Part shown: positions 23,817-32,538 of the stretch, piece by piece
Numbering within the stretch: position 1 is the first letter of the stretch
Layout: the number at the start of each line of letters is the position of its first letter
DNA from: an uncultured Bacteroidales bacterium
GTDB taxonomy: Bacteria; Bacteroidota; Bacteroidia; Bacteroidales; UBA932
Assembly (NCBI GenBank): GCA_900319855.1
Contig: ONQC01000013.1
Span: 1 to 52,702, forward strand
Direction of reading: 5' to 3'
DNA: 52,702 bases
Made by a program: the position numbers and the translations under genes
Notes under the pieces: model-generated
Seen by the model: the letters and a program-made list of their open reading frames with translations, nothing else
Databases searched by the model: none
What the model was told of the DNA's origin: nothing

Positions 23817-26240
23817 CTATTTCTTCAGCGCCTGGTCAATCTGAGCGGAAATCGCTTGCCAATGCGCTTGGGTAGCCATATCGGAGGACTTGGCTTTCGC
23901 CGCCCGTTTCTGGATATCCGTCAGGGTGCCCAACAGCAACGCACGGGCATCCGTATTCGCGGCCGCTGCGCTGCCGATTACTTCAATGGCAACCGTAACG
24001 AAACGGCGCTGCAGATAACGGCGATAACTGTCAACGGCCTTCCCTTTACCCAATTCGGCGAAGACCATGCCCGTCAGATCGGAAAGATAATCTTCCGCTT
24101 TATAGTTGGAGGAATCGTATGCGGCGAATTGCTCCAGACGGGCGATCCGGGCAACGGCCAGCAGGCCGGAGGCACTGATCACATTGTTGACCAGCGGATA
24201 GAGATAGACATCCGGACGGTCGGTCAGATTGAAGATATAGGGCACATCCACAATCCAGGATGGTTTCTGGAACAGATTGTCATTCAGGAAATTCAACGCA
24301 TCGACCTGCTTCTCTTTCGGTACGGGTTGATATACGGGGCCCGCCTGCTCGATGCTCTTGTAGGTGATATACCGCCCGCCGATATTGGAGGCGACATGGC
24401 CCATATAGCGGTTGTACTGGCCGATCAAAGCATCGTACATACGGCTGACATTCTTATACTGGTCGCCCTCCTCCGCATTCCATTCCGGCAACTGACCGAT
24501 GATGCGCTTGAGGTTCATGATGCCGTAATTGCTCGCCAGGACGGAATCGTCACCCAGGTCTTCACGCTGCGCGCGCGGGTCGGAGTCACTCCCCTCTCCG
24601 CCGAACCACAGCCGGGGATTGGCGGCCAGGCGTTCGATGATCACCTTGTTCCAATAGAGCTGGTCCTCCTTCGGCGTGGCCAGATAGGTCGGCTTGTAAC
24701 CGAACTCGATCGCCCATTTGTCGTAATCATTGATCCGCGGATACAGGCCGGCCTTGGTAATGTTGTCTTCCGGCTGAGCCACATAATTGAAACGGGCATA
24801 GTCCATAATGCTGACGGTGTGACCGTTGGCCTCGACCCAGGCCTTGTCGCGCAGCTTCTCGACCGGGGTCTGGCTGCTGGAACCCATGTTGTGGCGCAGG
24901 CCGAGGGTGTGACCGACTTCGTGGGAAGAAACAAAGCGGATCAGGTCGCCCATCAACTCTTCGTCATATTTGAACTTGCGGGCACGGGGATCCACGGCAC
25001 CGGCCTGGATCTGGTACCAGTCATGCACCAGGGTCATGACATTGTGGTACCAGCCGATATGGCTTTCCAGAATCTCGCCGGAACGCGGATCGTGCACATT
25101 CGGGCCATAGGCATTGGCCGTCGGGGAGGCCAGGTAGCGGATGACGCTGAAACGGGCGTCTTCCATGCTCATGTCCGGGTTGTCCTCCGGCCATTCCTCC
25201 GCCCGGATGGCATTCTTCCATCCGGCCTGTTCGAAGGCGACCTGCCAGTCATTCACGCCGGCGATCAGGTACTTGCGCCACTGTTTCGGCGTTGCGGGAT
25301 CGATATAATAGACGATGGGTTTGATAGGTTCGACCAATTCTCCGCGTTTCTGACGCTCAATGTCTTCCGGCTTGGCCTCCAGCCTCCAGCGGGCGATGAA
25401 ACGGACGGATTCGACGCCCTGCTGTTCATCGGAGAACTTGCTGTAGCCATCGGCAAAGTAACCGACGCGGGCATCGAACAGGCGCTGCTGCATGGGCTTC
25501 TCCGGCAACAGGACCATCGAGGTGTTGAGCACGAAGGTCACGGTACCGGCTTCCATGCCGGCCGGAAGGGAACGGGCGACGGCGGGTCCGCCGGCACTGC
25601 CGGCCGCCGGAGCATTGTAATTATAGGTCTTGGTGACCGTCACTTCCGTATTGATCGGATAGGTACGGATGCTCTCGATGAAACTCGCATCGGCCTTGAT
25701 CCCGCCCAGGTTATAGGAACGTTTGGAACGGCTCGGGAAAGAAAACACCTGGGTATCCCCTTCGAAAAGGCTGTTCACCTTGATGCGGGTACCTCCGGCA
25801 CCCCCTCCCTTCTCGGGTTTGAACGAAGCGACGATTGGATTCTCGGAACTGATTTTCACGGCTTTGCTGATATCCTGGTCCTCATCGGCGACGATGGTCA
25901 GTGCATCGGCGCGCAACAACAGGTTGCCGTTGGAGGCTTTCTCCCAATAAATCATGACCTCATTGACTTCCTCGCCGCCATACTCCGAAGCGCCGGGCGT
26001 ATTGCTGACGAACCGCGTGACGGCAAGGATACGGCGGCCCAGGATCTCATCCGGAATGTCAAAGTACCAGTCTTTCTCATTTTGGGAGACACCGAACAAT
26101 CCGCTGGTGACGGTGAGTTCGGGGGTTTTCTCCGCTTCCGCCGGCTTTTCCGCTTCCGGCTTGGCATTACTGCGCTGCCCGTAGGCTGCAGGCATCGCGG
26201 CCAGCATCAAGGCCACGACGGGAATCAGAAAGTGTTTCAT
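23817..26240 (-). CDS. Secreted zinc metalloprotease with metzincin motif (DUF5117/DUF5118 type)
   Basis: The product is 807 residues from ATG 26240, with a signal peptide (MKHFLIPVVALMLAAMPAAYG) and then a low-complexity Glu/Pro/Ala segment. The zinc site is HEVGHTLGLRH, the extended HExxHxxGxxH metzincin motif. The Met-turn candidate SIMDYARFN follows about 40 residues later. Size and layout fit the large Bacteroidetes family annotated with DUF5118, DUF5117 and DUF4953. It should act in the periplasm or outside the cell, with unknown substrates. Two upstream in-frame ATGs (26288, 26258) are less likely because they delay the signal peptide. A TATCTTTC near-match to the -7 element is at 26266-26273. 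Confidence 0.88.
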   Translation of the reverse strand: MKHFLIPVVALMLAAMPAAYGQRSNAKPEAEKPAEAEKTPELTVTSGLFGVSQNEKDWYFDIPDEILGRRILAVTRFVSNTPGASEYGGEEVNEVMIYWEKASNGNLLLRADALTIVADEDQDISKAVKISSENPIVASFKPEKGGGAGGTRIKVNSLFEGDTQVFSFPSRSKRSYNLGGIKADASFIESIRTYPINTEVTVTKTYNYNAPAAGSAGGPAVARSLPAGMEAGTVTFVLNTSMVLLPEKPMQQRLFDARVGYFADGYSKFSDEQQGVESVRFIARWRLEAKPEDIERQKRGELVEPIKPIVYYIDPATPKQWRKYLIAGVNDWQVAFEQAGWKNAIRAEEWPEDNPDMSMEDARFSVIRYLASPTANAYGPNVHDPRSGEILESHIGWYHNVMTLVHDWYQIQAGAVDPRARKFKYDEELMGDLIRFVSSHEVGHTLGLRHNMGSSSQTPVEKLRDKAWVEANGHTVSIMDYARFNYVAQPEDNITKAGLYPRINDYDKWAIEFGYKPTYLATPKEDQLYWNKVIIERLAANPRLWFGGEGSDSDPRAQREDLGDDSVLASNYGIMNLKRIIGQLPEWNAEEGDQYKNVSRMYDALIGQYNRYMGHVASNIGGRYITYKSIEQAGPVYQPVPKEKQVDALNFLNDNLFQKPSWIVDVPYIFNLTDRPDVYLYPLVNNVISASGLLAVARIARLEQFAAYDSSNYKAEDYLSDLTGMVFAELGKGKAVDSYRRYLQRRFVTVAIEVIGSAAAANTDARALLLGTLTDIQKRAAKAKSSDMATQAHWQAISAQIDQALKK

Positions 26241-26285
26241 TTTCGAATAGTTATGCATTCTCCCGGAAAGATACGCATAAAATTC

Positions 26286-26318
26286 CAATAAAAAAAGCGC
26301 TCCGGAATCCGGAACGCT
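26286..26318 (-). terminator. Terminator of tRNA-Cys
   Basis: AGCGCTCCGG (26296-26305) pairs with CCGGAACGCT (26309-26318) around AAT, followed on the minus strand by a long T-run (plus-strand A-run at 26290-26296). Confidence 0.85.
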
Positions 26319-26327
26319 CTCACGAAG

Positions 26328-26398
26328 AGGTGCCTAGCAGAATCGAACTGCTGTAGCAGGTTTTGCAGACCTGTGCCTAACCACTCGGCCAAAGCACC
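26328..26398 (-). tRNA. tRNA-Cys (anticodon GCA)
   Basis: The 71-base cloverleaf reads on the minus strand. The acceptor is GGTGCTT/AGGCACC, with the tRNA-Cys discriminator U at 26328. The D-arm is GCC/GGC, the anticodon stem CAGGT/ACCTG around CTGCAAA (GCA), and the T-arm AGCAG/CTGCT with loop TTCGATT. CCA is not encoded. It has its own promoter and terminator. No other tRNA is nearby. Confidence 0.95.
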
Positions 26399-26408
26399 AT
26401 TGGGACAA

Positions 26409-26438
26409 CAAAGATAGGTATTTTCCAGCAATCCGCAA
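26409..26438 (-). promoter_or_regulatory. Promoter of tRNA-Cys
   Basis: TATCTTTG at 26416-26409 with TTG at about 26438-26436, spacer 19 bp. The tRNA 5' end lies 10 bases downstream of the -7 box. Confidence 0.7.
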
Positions 26439-26455
26439 GGGATTTGGCAGAAAAC

Positions 26456-27649
26456 TTATTCAACATAGAGCAGGAGCCCCTTCAGGTACTCCCCTTCCGG
26501 ATGGTAAATGTTGACGGCATGATCCGCCGGCTGGCAAAGCCGGTCGAGGATGCGGACACTGCGGCCGGTCTGGGCGGCGGCGGAGAAAACAGCCAAGGCA
26601 AACGCCTCTTTGTCAACGACCTGGGAACAGCTGAACGTAAAGATGAATCCCCCCGGAGCCACTTTGGCAATGGCTGCGGCATTGAGGCGCTGATAAGCCC
26701 GCAAGGCGTTTTGCAGGGCGCCGCGGTGCTTGGCGAAAGCCGGCGGATCCACAATCATCAGATCATAAGCATCCTCCGGGGCATTTTTCAGGAAATCAAT
26801 CGCATCCGTGCAATAAGAAGTGTGCGACTGCGGATCGAATCCGTTCAAAGCGACATTCTTGTCAACCATGTCCATCGCCTTGCGGGAACTGTCGACGGAG
26901 TCAACATGGACGGCCCCGTTCCCCAACGCATAGATGGAGAAACCGCCCGTATAGCAGAACAGGTTCAACACCCGGCGGCCTGCCGCCATCTTTCCGACCA
27001 GGGCGCGGTTCTCCCGCTGATCCAGGAAAAAACCGGTCTTCTGGCCTTCCGTCCAGTTCACCAGGAAACGGTGTCCGTTCTCCAGCACCATCTGCTGGTC
27101 GTCCGTAAAGTCGGGACGACGGTAGAGATAGCCGTCGACCAGGTCCAGTCCGGCCTTGAATGGCGCCGTACCGGAGCTTTTGTCATAAACGGCTTTCAAC
27201 CGATCCCCATAGACGGCCTGCAGGGCTTCACAAATCTGCTTCTTGGCCCGGAACATACCCACGGAATGCGCCTGCATCACGCAGACGCCGTCATAGTAGT
27301 CGATGATCAATCCGGGTAGATTGTCCCCCTCCCCATGTACCAGACGGTAGCAATTCGTCTGGGAACAATCCGCCAGCCCCGCGGCCTGGCGGACCCGGAA
27401 TGCCCTGCCGATCATCTCTTTCCAGAAATCAGGAGAAAGGACATCAGCATCAAAGCTCAAGACCCGAACGGCAATCGAACCGATCTGGTAGTGACCGGCG
27501 GCGAGATAGGATCCGTCGGCAGCATACACCCCGACGATATCGCCCTCGGCAGGCGACCCGACGATCTGCGCAATCGCGCCGGAGAAGACCCAGGGATGAA
27601 AACGGCGGAGCGATTCCTCCCGCCCCTTTTTCAAGATAACCTTTACCAT
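26456..27649 (-). CDS. Class I SAM-dependent rRNA methyltransferase (RlmI-like)
   Basis: This 397-residue protein has an N-terminal PUA-type domain (about 1-80; LRRFHPWVFSGAI, EGDIVGVYAADG), then a middle EEHEE-like region and a Rossmann methyltransferase domain. The SAM motif is VLNLFCYTGGFSIYA, followed by the motif IV-like MIVDPPAF and the cysteine in FTFSCSQVV. RlmI methylates C5 of C1962 in 23S rRNA. The family also contains uncharacterised members, so the target here is inferred. It lies five bases downstream of the exonuclease gene, in an operon with it and the lipoprotein gene. Confidence 0.88.
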   Translation of the reverse strand: MVKVILKKGREESLRRFHPWVFSGAIAQIVGSPAEGDIVGVYAADGSYLAAGHYQIGSIAVRVLSFDADVLSPDFWKEMIGRAFRVRQAAGLADCSQTNCYRLVHGEGDNLPGLIIDYYDGVCVMQAHSVGMFRAKKQICEALQAVYGDRLKAVYDKSSGTAPFKAGLDLVDGYLYRRPDFTDDQQMVLENGHRFLVNWTEGQKTGFFLDQRENRALVGKMAAGRRVLNLFCYTGGFSIYALGNGAVHVDSVDSSRKAMDMVDKNVALNGFDPQSHTSYCTDAIDFLKNAPEDAYDLMIVDPPAFAKHRGALQNALRAYQRLNAAAIAKVAPGGFIFTFSCSQVVDKEAFALAVFSAAAQTGRSVRILDRLCQPADHAVNIYHPEGEYLKGLLLYVE

Positions 27650-27654
27650 ATCAA

Positions 27655-28287
27655 TTACTTTTTAACCGCCGGCTGCGGCATCATCTCTTCCGGGGTCAAT
27701 GGATTCTTTTCGCTGGACAACAACTTCTTGTACATCTCCCGGCAGACCCAGGCATCGGTGGCCGCATATTTCTGCTGCGACTCGGACAGGTGCTCCGCCT
27801 CCCAGTTGGATAATTGCTGGGTCTTGGAAATCCTGACACCCAGGATAATGGCGGCCATCTTCTTGACACTCTTGTCCTTGATGCCGTATTCCCAGACGAT
27901 TCTCTGCAGGTCCACGAATCCGCCCGCCTTGAATTTGGCGTATTTCTGAAGGCCCCTGACATCATCCGTTACGGCGGCACCGACCTTGATGATTTCCGGA
28001 TTGGAAAGGATGCTGCATAACTGACGCAACATTCCCAACGACTTGATCCGAAAGAGGAAAGCCTTCTCGGAACCGGACAACTGCAGCAAGGAAACACCGT
28101 AATGCGGTTGGTCGGGACTGAAACACGGACGCGATTCCGTATCGAAACCGAGGATCTTTTTGGTCTTCAGGTAACGGATGGCATGTTCGAATTCCTTGTC
28201 CTGCTTATCGATGACATGGATTTCCCCCTCGAAAGCCGCCAGCGGCAGCTTTTCCAACACGGTGGCATCGACCGTTTTATTGAACAT
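27655..28287 (-). CDS. 3'-5' exonuclease domain protein (RNase D-like, DEDDy)
   Basis: This 210-residue protein consists of a single DnaQ-like 3'-5' exonuclease domain. Exo I is ILGFDTES (Asp, Glu), Exo II is around VGAAVTDDVRGLQKY (Asp), and Exo III is KYAATDAWVCREMY (Tyr and Asp four residues apart). It lacks the HRDC domains of full RNase D. Such stand-alone proteins probably trim RNA or short DNA. I chose ATG 28287 (MFNKTVDATV), which overlaps the upstream lipoprotein gene by 11 bases. An earlier ATG at 28317 would overlap more. RlmI-like methyltransferase follows in the same operon. Confidence 0.87.
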   Translation of the reverse strand: MFNKTVDATVLEKLPLAAFEGEIHVIDKQDKEFEHAIRYLKTKKILGFDTESRPCFSPDQPHYGVSLLQLSGSEKAFLFRIKSLGMLRQLCSILSNPEIIKVGAAVTDDVRGLQKYAKFKAGGFVDLQRIVWEYGIKDKSVKKMAAIILGVRISKTQQLSNWEAEHLSESQQKYAATDAWVCREMYKKLLSSEKNPLTPEEMMPQPAVKK

Positions 28288-29524
28288 ACAGGGAAAACAG
28301 TTTGGGGGTATTGACAATCATCAGATTACGCAGGTCTTCCGTAAGATACTTATCCTTCAGTTCAACCAGCGAATAGGTCGGATCGGAGACATTCGAGGCA
28401 CGCGAATAACGGAACTCATCCGTCAGCCAGCCATCGGGGCCGTATGCCGATTCCGGCAGGCCATTGACAGGCGCTGTCGCATAGACCTTTACGTCCGGAT
28501 AAGCCACCTTATGGGTAAAGCGGTTGTTCTCCCGCAGATAGGCATAGCAACTCGAGGCCACGGCCGAACCGGCATCGATGATTTCAAAATCGTCAGCCAG
28601 CAGGTTACGCCACGTAATATAGCTGTCCCTGTCCACTTTCAGAATCGACGCAGCCGCTTCCTGCAGGGAATCCAGGGGAACGCTGGGATCATCCAGTACC
28701 AGGGCGGACAACTTGGCCGTATTCCCGGCGGCTGAATACATTTGCATGAATGCCATGAAACGGTCCAGCACGGTCCCCGACTCTTCCGGAGCGAAAACGG
28801 AATAGGTTGCCTTCGGGTCCCCCCGGCGGCGGGCCGCATAGGGGAAAACCGCAGACCAGATGCCGGCGCCAAGGACATCCTGGCTGGTCCAGATGCCCAG
28901 GTTGAAACCCTTGCCGTGATGCTTCCAGGCGACATCCAGCATCGCCCTTGTCAACGGGATGACCGGCACAGAACGCCCGGCGACATGGCACAGGGTGTCG
29001 ATGTTGAAATAGCCGTAAGCTGCAGAATACGAGGAAGCCAGGATAACCATCTTGGCCGGAGCCTTATGGACCAGCCTGTCCGTATCATAAGAACTTAAAA
29101 AGCAGGCCGTATCCAGGGCCGCCAGGAAATTCCGGACGGTGACCTCGGACAGGAAATCCTCGTTATTCCGGGAGAAATAGCCGGAATAAGGGGCATTGGC
29201 CACATCCAGGACGGGGGCAAAGATTTCCCCTGCGAAATCCGGCAGGCCGTCGGAATGACGGGAACCATCGATATTGTCATACCTGTCGCTGGTCAGCAGA
29301 TGCTCCGTCAGCAACAAGGCGTCCTCCGGTTCTCCGATCACGGCAATCGTACCCGCCTTGTTGGCGACGTCCCATCCGGAAAGGATCCCGTAATCGTACG
29401 ATACCGTATCGGCGAACAACGCCGCCACATAAGGAATGACCGGACGGCCGCCTGAAACCCTTTCACGACACGAGACGCAAAACAGGATCAAAGCGGCCAG
29501 GGCTATATAGGAATACTTCTTCAT
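28277..29524 (-). CDS. Lipoprotein with degenerate glutamate-racemase-like features
   Basis: This 415-residue protein has a lipoprotein signal peptide (MKKYSYIALAALILFCVSC, lipobox Cys19). No named family is certain. By eye the middle resembles MurI/Asp-Glu racemases. LDVANAPYSGYFSRNNEDF is like the VPYG segment. VILASSYSAAYGY is like the LVIACNTATA segment but without the catalytic cysteine, and VPVIPLTRAMLDVAW is like the IPVIGVI segment. If the resemblance is real, this would be a secreted, probably non-racemising member. It is first in an operon with the exonuclease and RlmI-like genes. A TATCTTTG box precedes it. It could equally be an unrelated fold. Confidence 0.7.
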   Translation of the reverse strand: MKKYSYIALAALILFCVSCRERVSGGRPVIPYVAALFADTVSYDYGILSGWDVANKAGTIAVIGEPEDALLLTEHLLTSDRYDNIDGSRHSDGLPDFAGEIFAPVLDVANAPYSGYFSRNNEDFLSEVTVRNFLAALDTACFLSSYDTDRLVHKAPAKMVILASSYSAAYGYFNIDTLCHVAGRSVPVIPLTRAMLDVAWKHHGKGFNLGIWTSQDVLGAGIWSAVFPYAARRRGDPKATYSVFAPEESGTVLDRFMAFMQMYSAAGNTAKLSALVLDDPSVPLDSLQEAAASILKVDRDSYITWRNLLADDFEIIDAGSAVASSCYAYLRENNRFTHKVAYPDVKVYATAPVNGLPESAYGPDGWLTDEFRYSRASNVSDPTYSLVELKDKYLTEDLRNLMIVNTPKLFSLYVQ

Positions 29525-29543
29525 ATAGGAATCTTGCAATATG

Positions 29544-29551
29544 CAAAGATA
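29544..29551 (-). promoter_or_regulatory. -7 promoter element for the lipoprotein operon
   Basis: TATCTTTG on the minus strand, 19 bases upstream of ATG 29524. A 17-base perfect palindrome (GGATTTGC-A-GCAAATCC, 29564-29580) lies between it and the glutamine synthetase stop. It may end that transcript or be an operator over the -33 region. Confidence 0.6.
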
Positions 29552-29579
29552 ATACTTTTGCAGGGATTTGCAGCAAATC

Positions 29580-31754
29580 CTAGAAGAAGAGTAACTCCCG
29601 GTATTTCGGTAGCGGCCACAGCTCGTCATCGACCAGCATTTCCAGATGGTCGGCACTGTCGCGGACCCGTTCCATACAGGCACGTACCTCAGAGCCATAC
29701 AGGCGGGCCCGTTCTGCCATGTCTGCGACACGGTTCGCTTTCTTCCTGGCTTCGACCAACGCTTCCACATCCCCGGACAAGGCATTGACGAAACCGGAGA
29801 TTTTCCGGAAGGTCTCCATATCCGCCTTGCATAACGTCCGGTACTCATCACCGAACGTATCCTTGGTACCCTGTATACTTTTGATCAGGATGTTCTGGTA
29901 GCTGACCGCAGCCGGGATGACATGATTGAGGCAGATGTCGCCGATCACCCGGGCCTCTATCTGCAGTTTTTTGACAAACAGTTCATTGGATACCTCATAA
30001 CGCGCTTCGATCTCGGATTTCGACAGGACATGGGTCGCTTCGAACATGGCGATGGAAGAGGGCTCCAGACAGGCTTTGAACGCTTCCGTGACATCCGTGA
30101 CGCTGCGAAGTCCCCGGCGGGCCGATTCTTCCGCCCACTCCTTGCTGTAACCATTTCCTTCGAACATGACGGGACGCGCTTCCGACAGGAAGGAACGGAT
30201 GACGGCCAGGATGGCGGTACGGCGCTCCTCTCCCGCGGATTCCAGTTTATGGACCTCGGCCCGGAAGGTTTTCAAGCTTTCCGCCACGACGGAATTCAGC
30301 ACGAACACCGAGGCGGCCGCATTCATGGAAGCACCCAGGGCGCGGAATTCGAACCGGTTGCCGGTAAAGGCGAAAGGCGAAGTACGGTTGCGGTCGGTGT
30401 TGTCCGGCATGATTTCCGGAATGGCGCTGACCATGGAAATCGGATCGACGGAAGCTCCTTCTTCCCGGGCCGATTCCGGATGCAGGATGCTGTCGAAGAC
30501 CTTGGACAGGGTTGACCCTGAGAAAATCGACATCACGGCCGGCGGAGCTTCATGTCCACCCAGTCTCCAGGAATTGCTCAAGGAGCAAACGGAACTCATC
30601 AAGAGATAGTTATGGTCGTACACGGCTTTCGCAACCGCCGCATAGAAGGCCAGGAACTGCAGGTTCTTGGTCGGGGTCTTCCCCGGAGACAGCAGATTCA
30701 CGCCCGTATCCGTCTGCAAGGACCAGTTGCAGTGCTTGCCGCTTCCGTTGATGCCGTCGAAGGGCTTTTCATGGAAGATGACTTTCAGGTGATGCTTCTC
30801 CGCCACCTTGTTCATGATGATCATCAACAGCATGTTCTGGTCAATGGCGCGGGTCGCTTCGCAGAACACCGGTGCACATTCGAATTGATTGGGAGCCACT
30901 TCGTTATGGCGGGTCGCCAACTGGATACCCAATTTGTAGGCTTCCGTCTCGAAATCCTTCATGAAGGAGGCGACGCGGGACGGGATGGCACCGAAATAAT
31001 GGTCGGACAGCTGCTGGTCCTTGGCGGAATTGTGGCCGATTACGGTCCGGTCGCACAGTTTCAGGTCGATCCGGGCATTGAACAGGGATTCGTCCGTCAG
31101 GAAATATTCCTGCTCCAGGCCGATGTTGGCGGAAACGCTGCGGACATGGCCGTCAAAGAGTTTGGCAACGTCGGTGGCCGCCTCATCCAAGGCCTGCAGG
31201 GAACGGAGCAGGGGAACTTTCATATCCAGGGCTTCACCGGTATAGGATACGAATACCGAAGGGATACACAGGGTACCGTCCAGGATAAAGACCGGAGAAG
31301 TCGGGTCCCAGGCGGAATAGCCGCGCGCTTCAAAGGTATTGCGCAAGCCGCCGTTGGGGAAACTGGAGGCATCCGGTTCCTGCTGGACGAGGGCATCGCC
31401 GCTGAAACGCTCGAAGGCTCTCCCCTCCTTCACCGTGACAAAAGCCTCGTGCTTTTCTGCAGTTGCCCCTGTAAGTGGCTGGAAGAGATGGGTATAATGC
31501 GTCGCGCCGTTTTCCAGGGCCCAGGTTTTCATGGCCGTGGCAATCTCGTTGGCCACGCTCCGGTCGATCTTTTTCCGGGAATTCATCGCCGCAACGACGG
31601 TATCATAGGCCGTGCGTGAAAGGTAGCGCTGCATCTTGTCCAGGTCAAAGACATTCTGTCCGAAATAAACGGAAGCGGGACGGGGGTCCGAGAAGAAACG
31701 GGCGGGGGCATGGTTGACAGCCTCCTGAAGGGCCATTTGGCGGAATGTTGCCAT
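29580..31754 (-). CDS. glnN: Glutamine synthetase type III
   Basis: This 724-residue GSIII enzyme makes glutamine from glutamate, ammonia and ATP. It is far longer than GSI (about 470) and has GSIII blocks such as VYFGQNVFDLDKMQRYLS, DPTSPVFI, EQEYFLTDE, RHNEVAPNQFECAPVF, KPFDGINGSGKHCNWS and FTGNRFEFRALGAS. It forms dodecamers unrelated in order to GSI. ATG 31754 (MATFRQMALQEAV) is preferred over ATG 31805, because the promoter box 31781-31788 lies between them. GSIII is a major ammonia-assimilation enzyme in gut Bacteroidetes and is usually nitrogen-regulated. No regulator is next to it. Confidence 0.95.
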   Translation of the reverse strand: MATFRQMALQEAVNHAPARFFSDPRPASVYFGQNVFDLDKMQRYLSRTAYDTVVAAMNSRKKIDRSVANEIATAMKTWALENGATHYTHLFQPLTGATAEKHEAFVTVKEGRAFERFSGDALVQQEPDASSFPNGGLRNTFEARGYSAWDPTSPVFILDGTLCIPSVFVSYTGEALDMKVPLLRSLQALDEAATDVAKLFDGHVRSVSANIGLEQEYFLTDESLFNARIDLKLCDRTVIGHNSAKDQQLSDHYFGAIPSRVASFMKDFETEAYKLGIQLATRHNEVAPNQFECAPVFCEATRAIDQNMLLMIIMNKVAEKHHLKVIFHEKPFDGINGSGKHCNWSLQTDTGVNLLSPGKTPTKNLQFLAFYAAVAKAVYDHNYLLMSSVCSLSNSWRLGGHEAPPAVMSIFSGSTLSKVFDSILHPESAREEGASVDPISMVSAIPEIMPDNTDRNRTSPFAFTGNRFEFRALGASMNAAASVFVLNSVVAESLKTFRAEVHKLESAGEERRTAILAVIRSFLSEARPVMFEGNGYSKEWAEESARRGLRSVTDVTEAFKACLEPSSIAMFEATHVLSKSEIEARYEVSNELFVKKLQIEARVIGDICLNHVIPAAVSYQNILIKSIQGTKDTFGDEYRTLCKADMETFRKISGFVNALSGDVEALVEARKKANRVADMAERARLYGSEVRACMERVRDSADHLEMLVDDELWPLPKYRELLFF

Positions 31755-31780
31755 AATAAGATGATTTGTAAGTCCAGGTG

Positions 31781-31788
31781 CAAAGATA
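31781..31788 (-). promoter_or_regulatory. -7 promoter element for glnN
   Basis: TATCTTTG on the minus strand, 26 bases upstream of the chosen ATG. The sequence TTAAAACGTTA at 31815-31825 lies just upstream. Confidence 0.65.
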
Positions 31789-31822
31789 GCGCATCCGGGC
31801 AACAACTCCGAATCTTAAAACG

Positions 31823-32458
31823 TTAAAGTTTGCAATTTAACGTATCGAAAATCGCAGGAATGAGCATTCCGAGCACGAATTCTTCCTCCATGAAGTGCGT
31901 TCCGTCATAAATCCGGTAGGTATCCCCGAAATATTTCCGCCAGGTCCGGATGCTCACGACCCCGCTTCTCCGGTAGTGGTCACGGCTGCCGAAAAAAGCG
32001 AAAAAAGAATCCGTCCCGCCCTGCCTCGGGCTGTTCGCCAGTGCCAGCCGGCGGTGCAGGCGGTATTTGCGCAGCGTGGAATACTGGAAATGCAGGCGCT
32101 GCCGATCCCCTTCCTTGGGCCGGTAGATCCGGTCGAGCAACTGCGTAATGCCAGGAATGAGGGCCAGGAAAGCCAGTCCGCCCAGATACAAGGGCGCATT
32201 CAGTGAAGGCGAGACGAAAAGATGGGGAACCCCTTTCACGCGGATGGCCTGCAACGCGCCCAACGATTCCCCGATCACCAGGGCAGGCCGGAGTTCCCGG
32301 ACCCACCCGGCAATCTGGGCAGCTCCGGTCTCCGGATCAAAATCATAGGTACGCACAACCACTTCCAGCCCGGATCGGGACGGGATGACCGAACGCAGGA
32401 TCGCCGGGATCCGGCTGTCTCCGCCTCCGCCCATGCCGTGAATATACAGAATGACCAT
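31823..32458 (-). CDS. Small alpha/beta hydrolase
   Basis: This 211-residue protein starts with the oxyanion-type motif VILYIHGMGGGG. It has the nucleophile elbow VIGESLGALQ (G-x-S-x-G, Ser at about 65) and a likely catalytic histidine in YDGTHFMEEEF near the C-terminus. No signal peptide or lid domain is evident, and the substrate is unknown. The family is similar to YqiA/RBBP9-type small esterases. The gene is divergent from the C1 peptidase gene and precedes glnN in the same direction with a 68-base gap. Its own promoter is not obvious. Confidence 0.8.
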   Translation of the reverse strand: MVILYIHGMGGGGDSRIPAILRSVIPSRSGLEVVVRTYDFDPETGAAQIAGWVRELRPALVIGESLGALQAIRVKGVPHLFVSPSLNAPLYLGGLAFLALIPGITQLLDRIYRPKEGDRQRLHFQYSTLRKYRLHRRLALANSPRQGGTDSFFAFFGSRDHYRRSGVVSIRTWRKYFGDTYRIYDGTHFMEEEFVLGMLIPAIFDTLNCKL

Positions 32459-32475
32459 CTTTTCTGGGTTTTGCG

Positions 32476-32506
32476 TTGGCGAATTTAGGAAATATCTTTA
32501 TATTTG
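32476..32506 (+). promoter_or_regulatory. Promoter of the C1 peptidase-pssA-lysozyme operon
   Basis: TTG at 32476-32478 and TATATTTG at 32499-32506, spacer 20 bp. The leader to ATG 32539 is about 25 bases. Confidence 0.65.
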
Positions 32507-32538
32507 TTGCATAACGACTCAAATAAAACCTGATAAAT

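Noticed and set aside
23811-26291. 826-codon plus-strand open frame
   Set aside because: It mirrors the metzincin protease gene. The protein sense carries a signal peptide and HExxHxxGxxH, the antisense has no recognisable feature.
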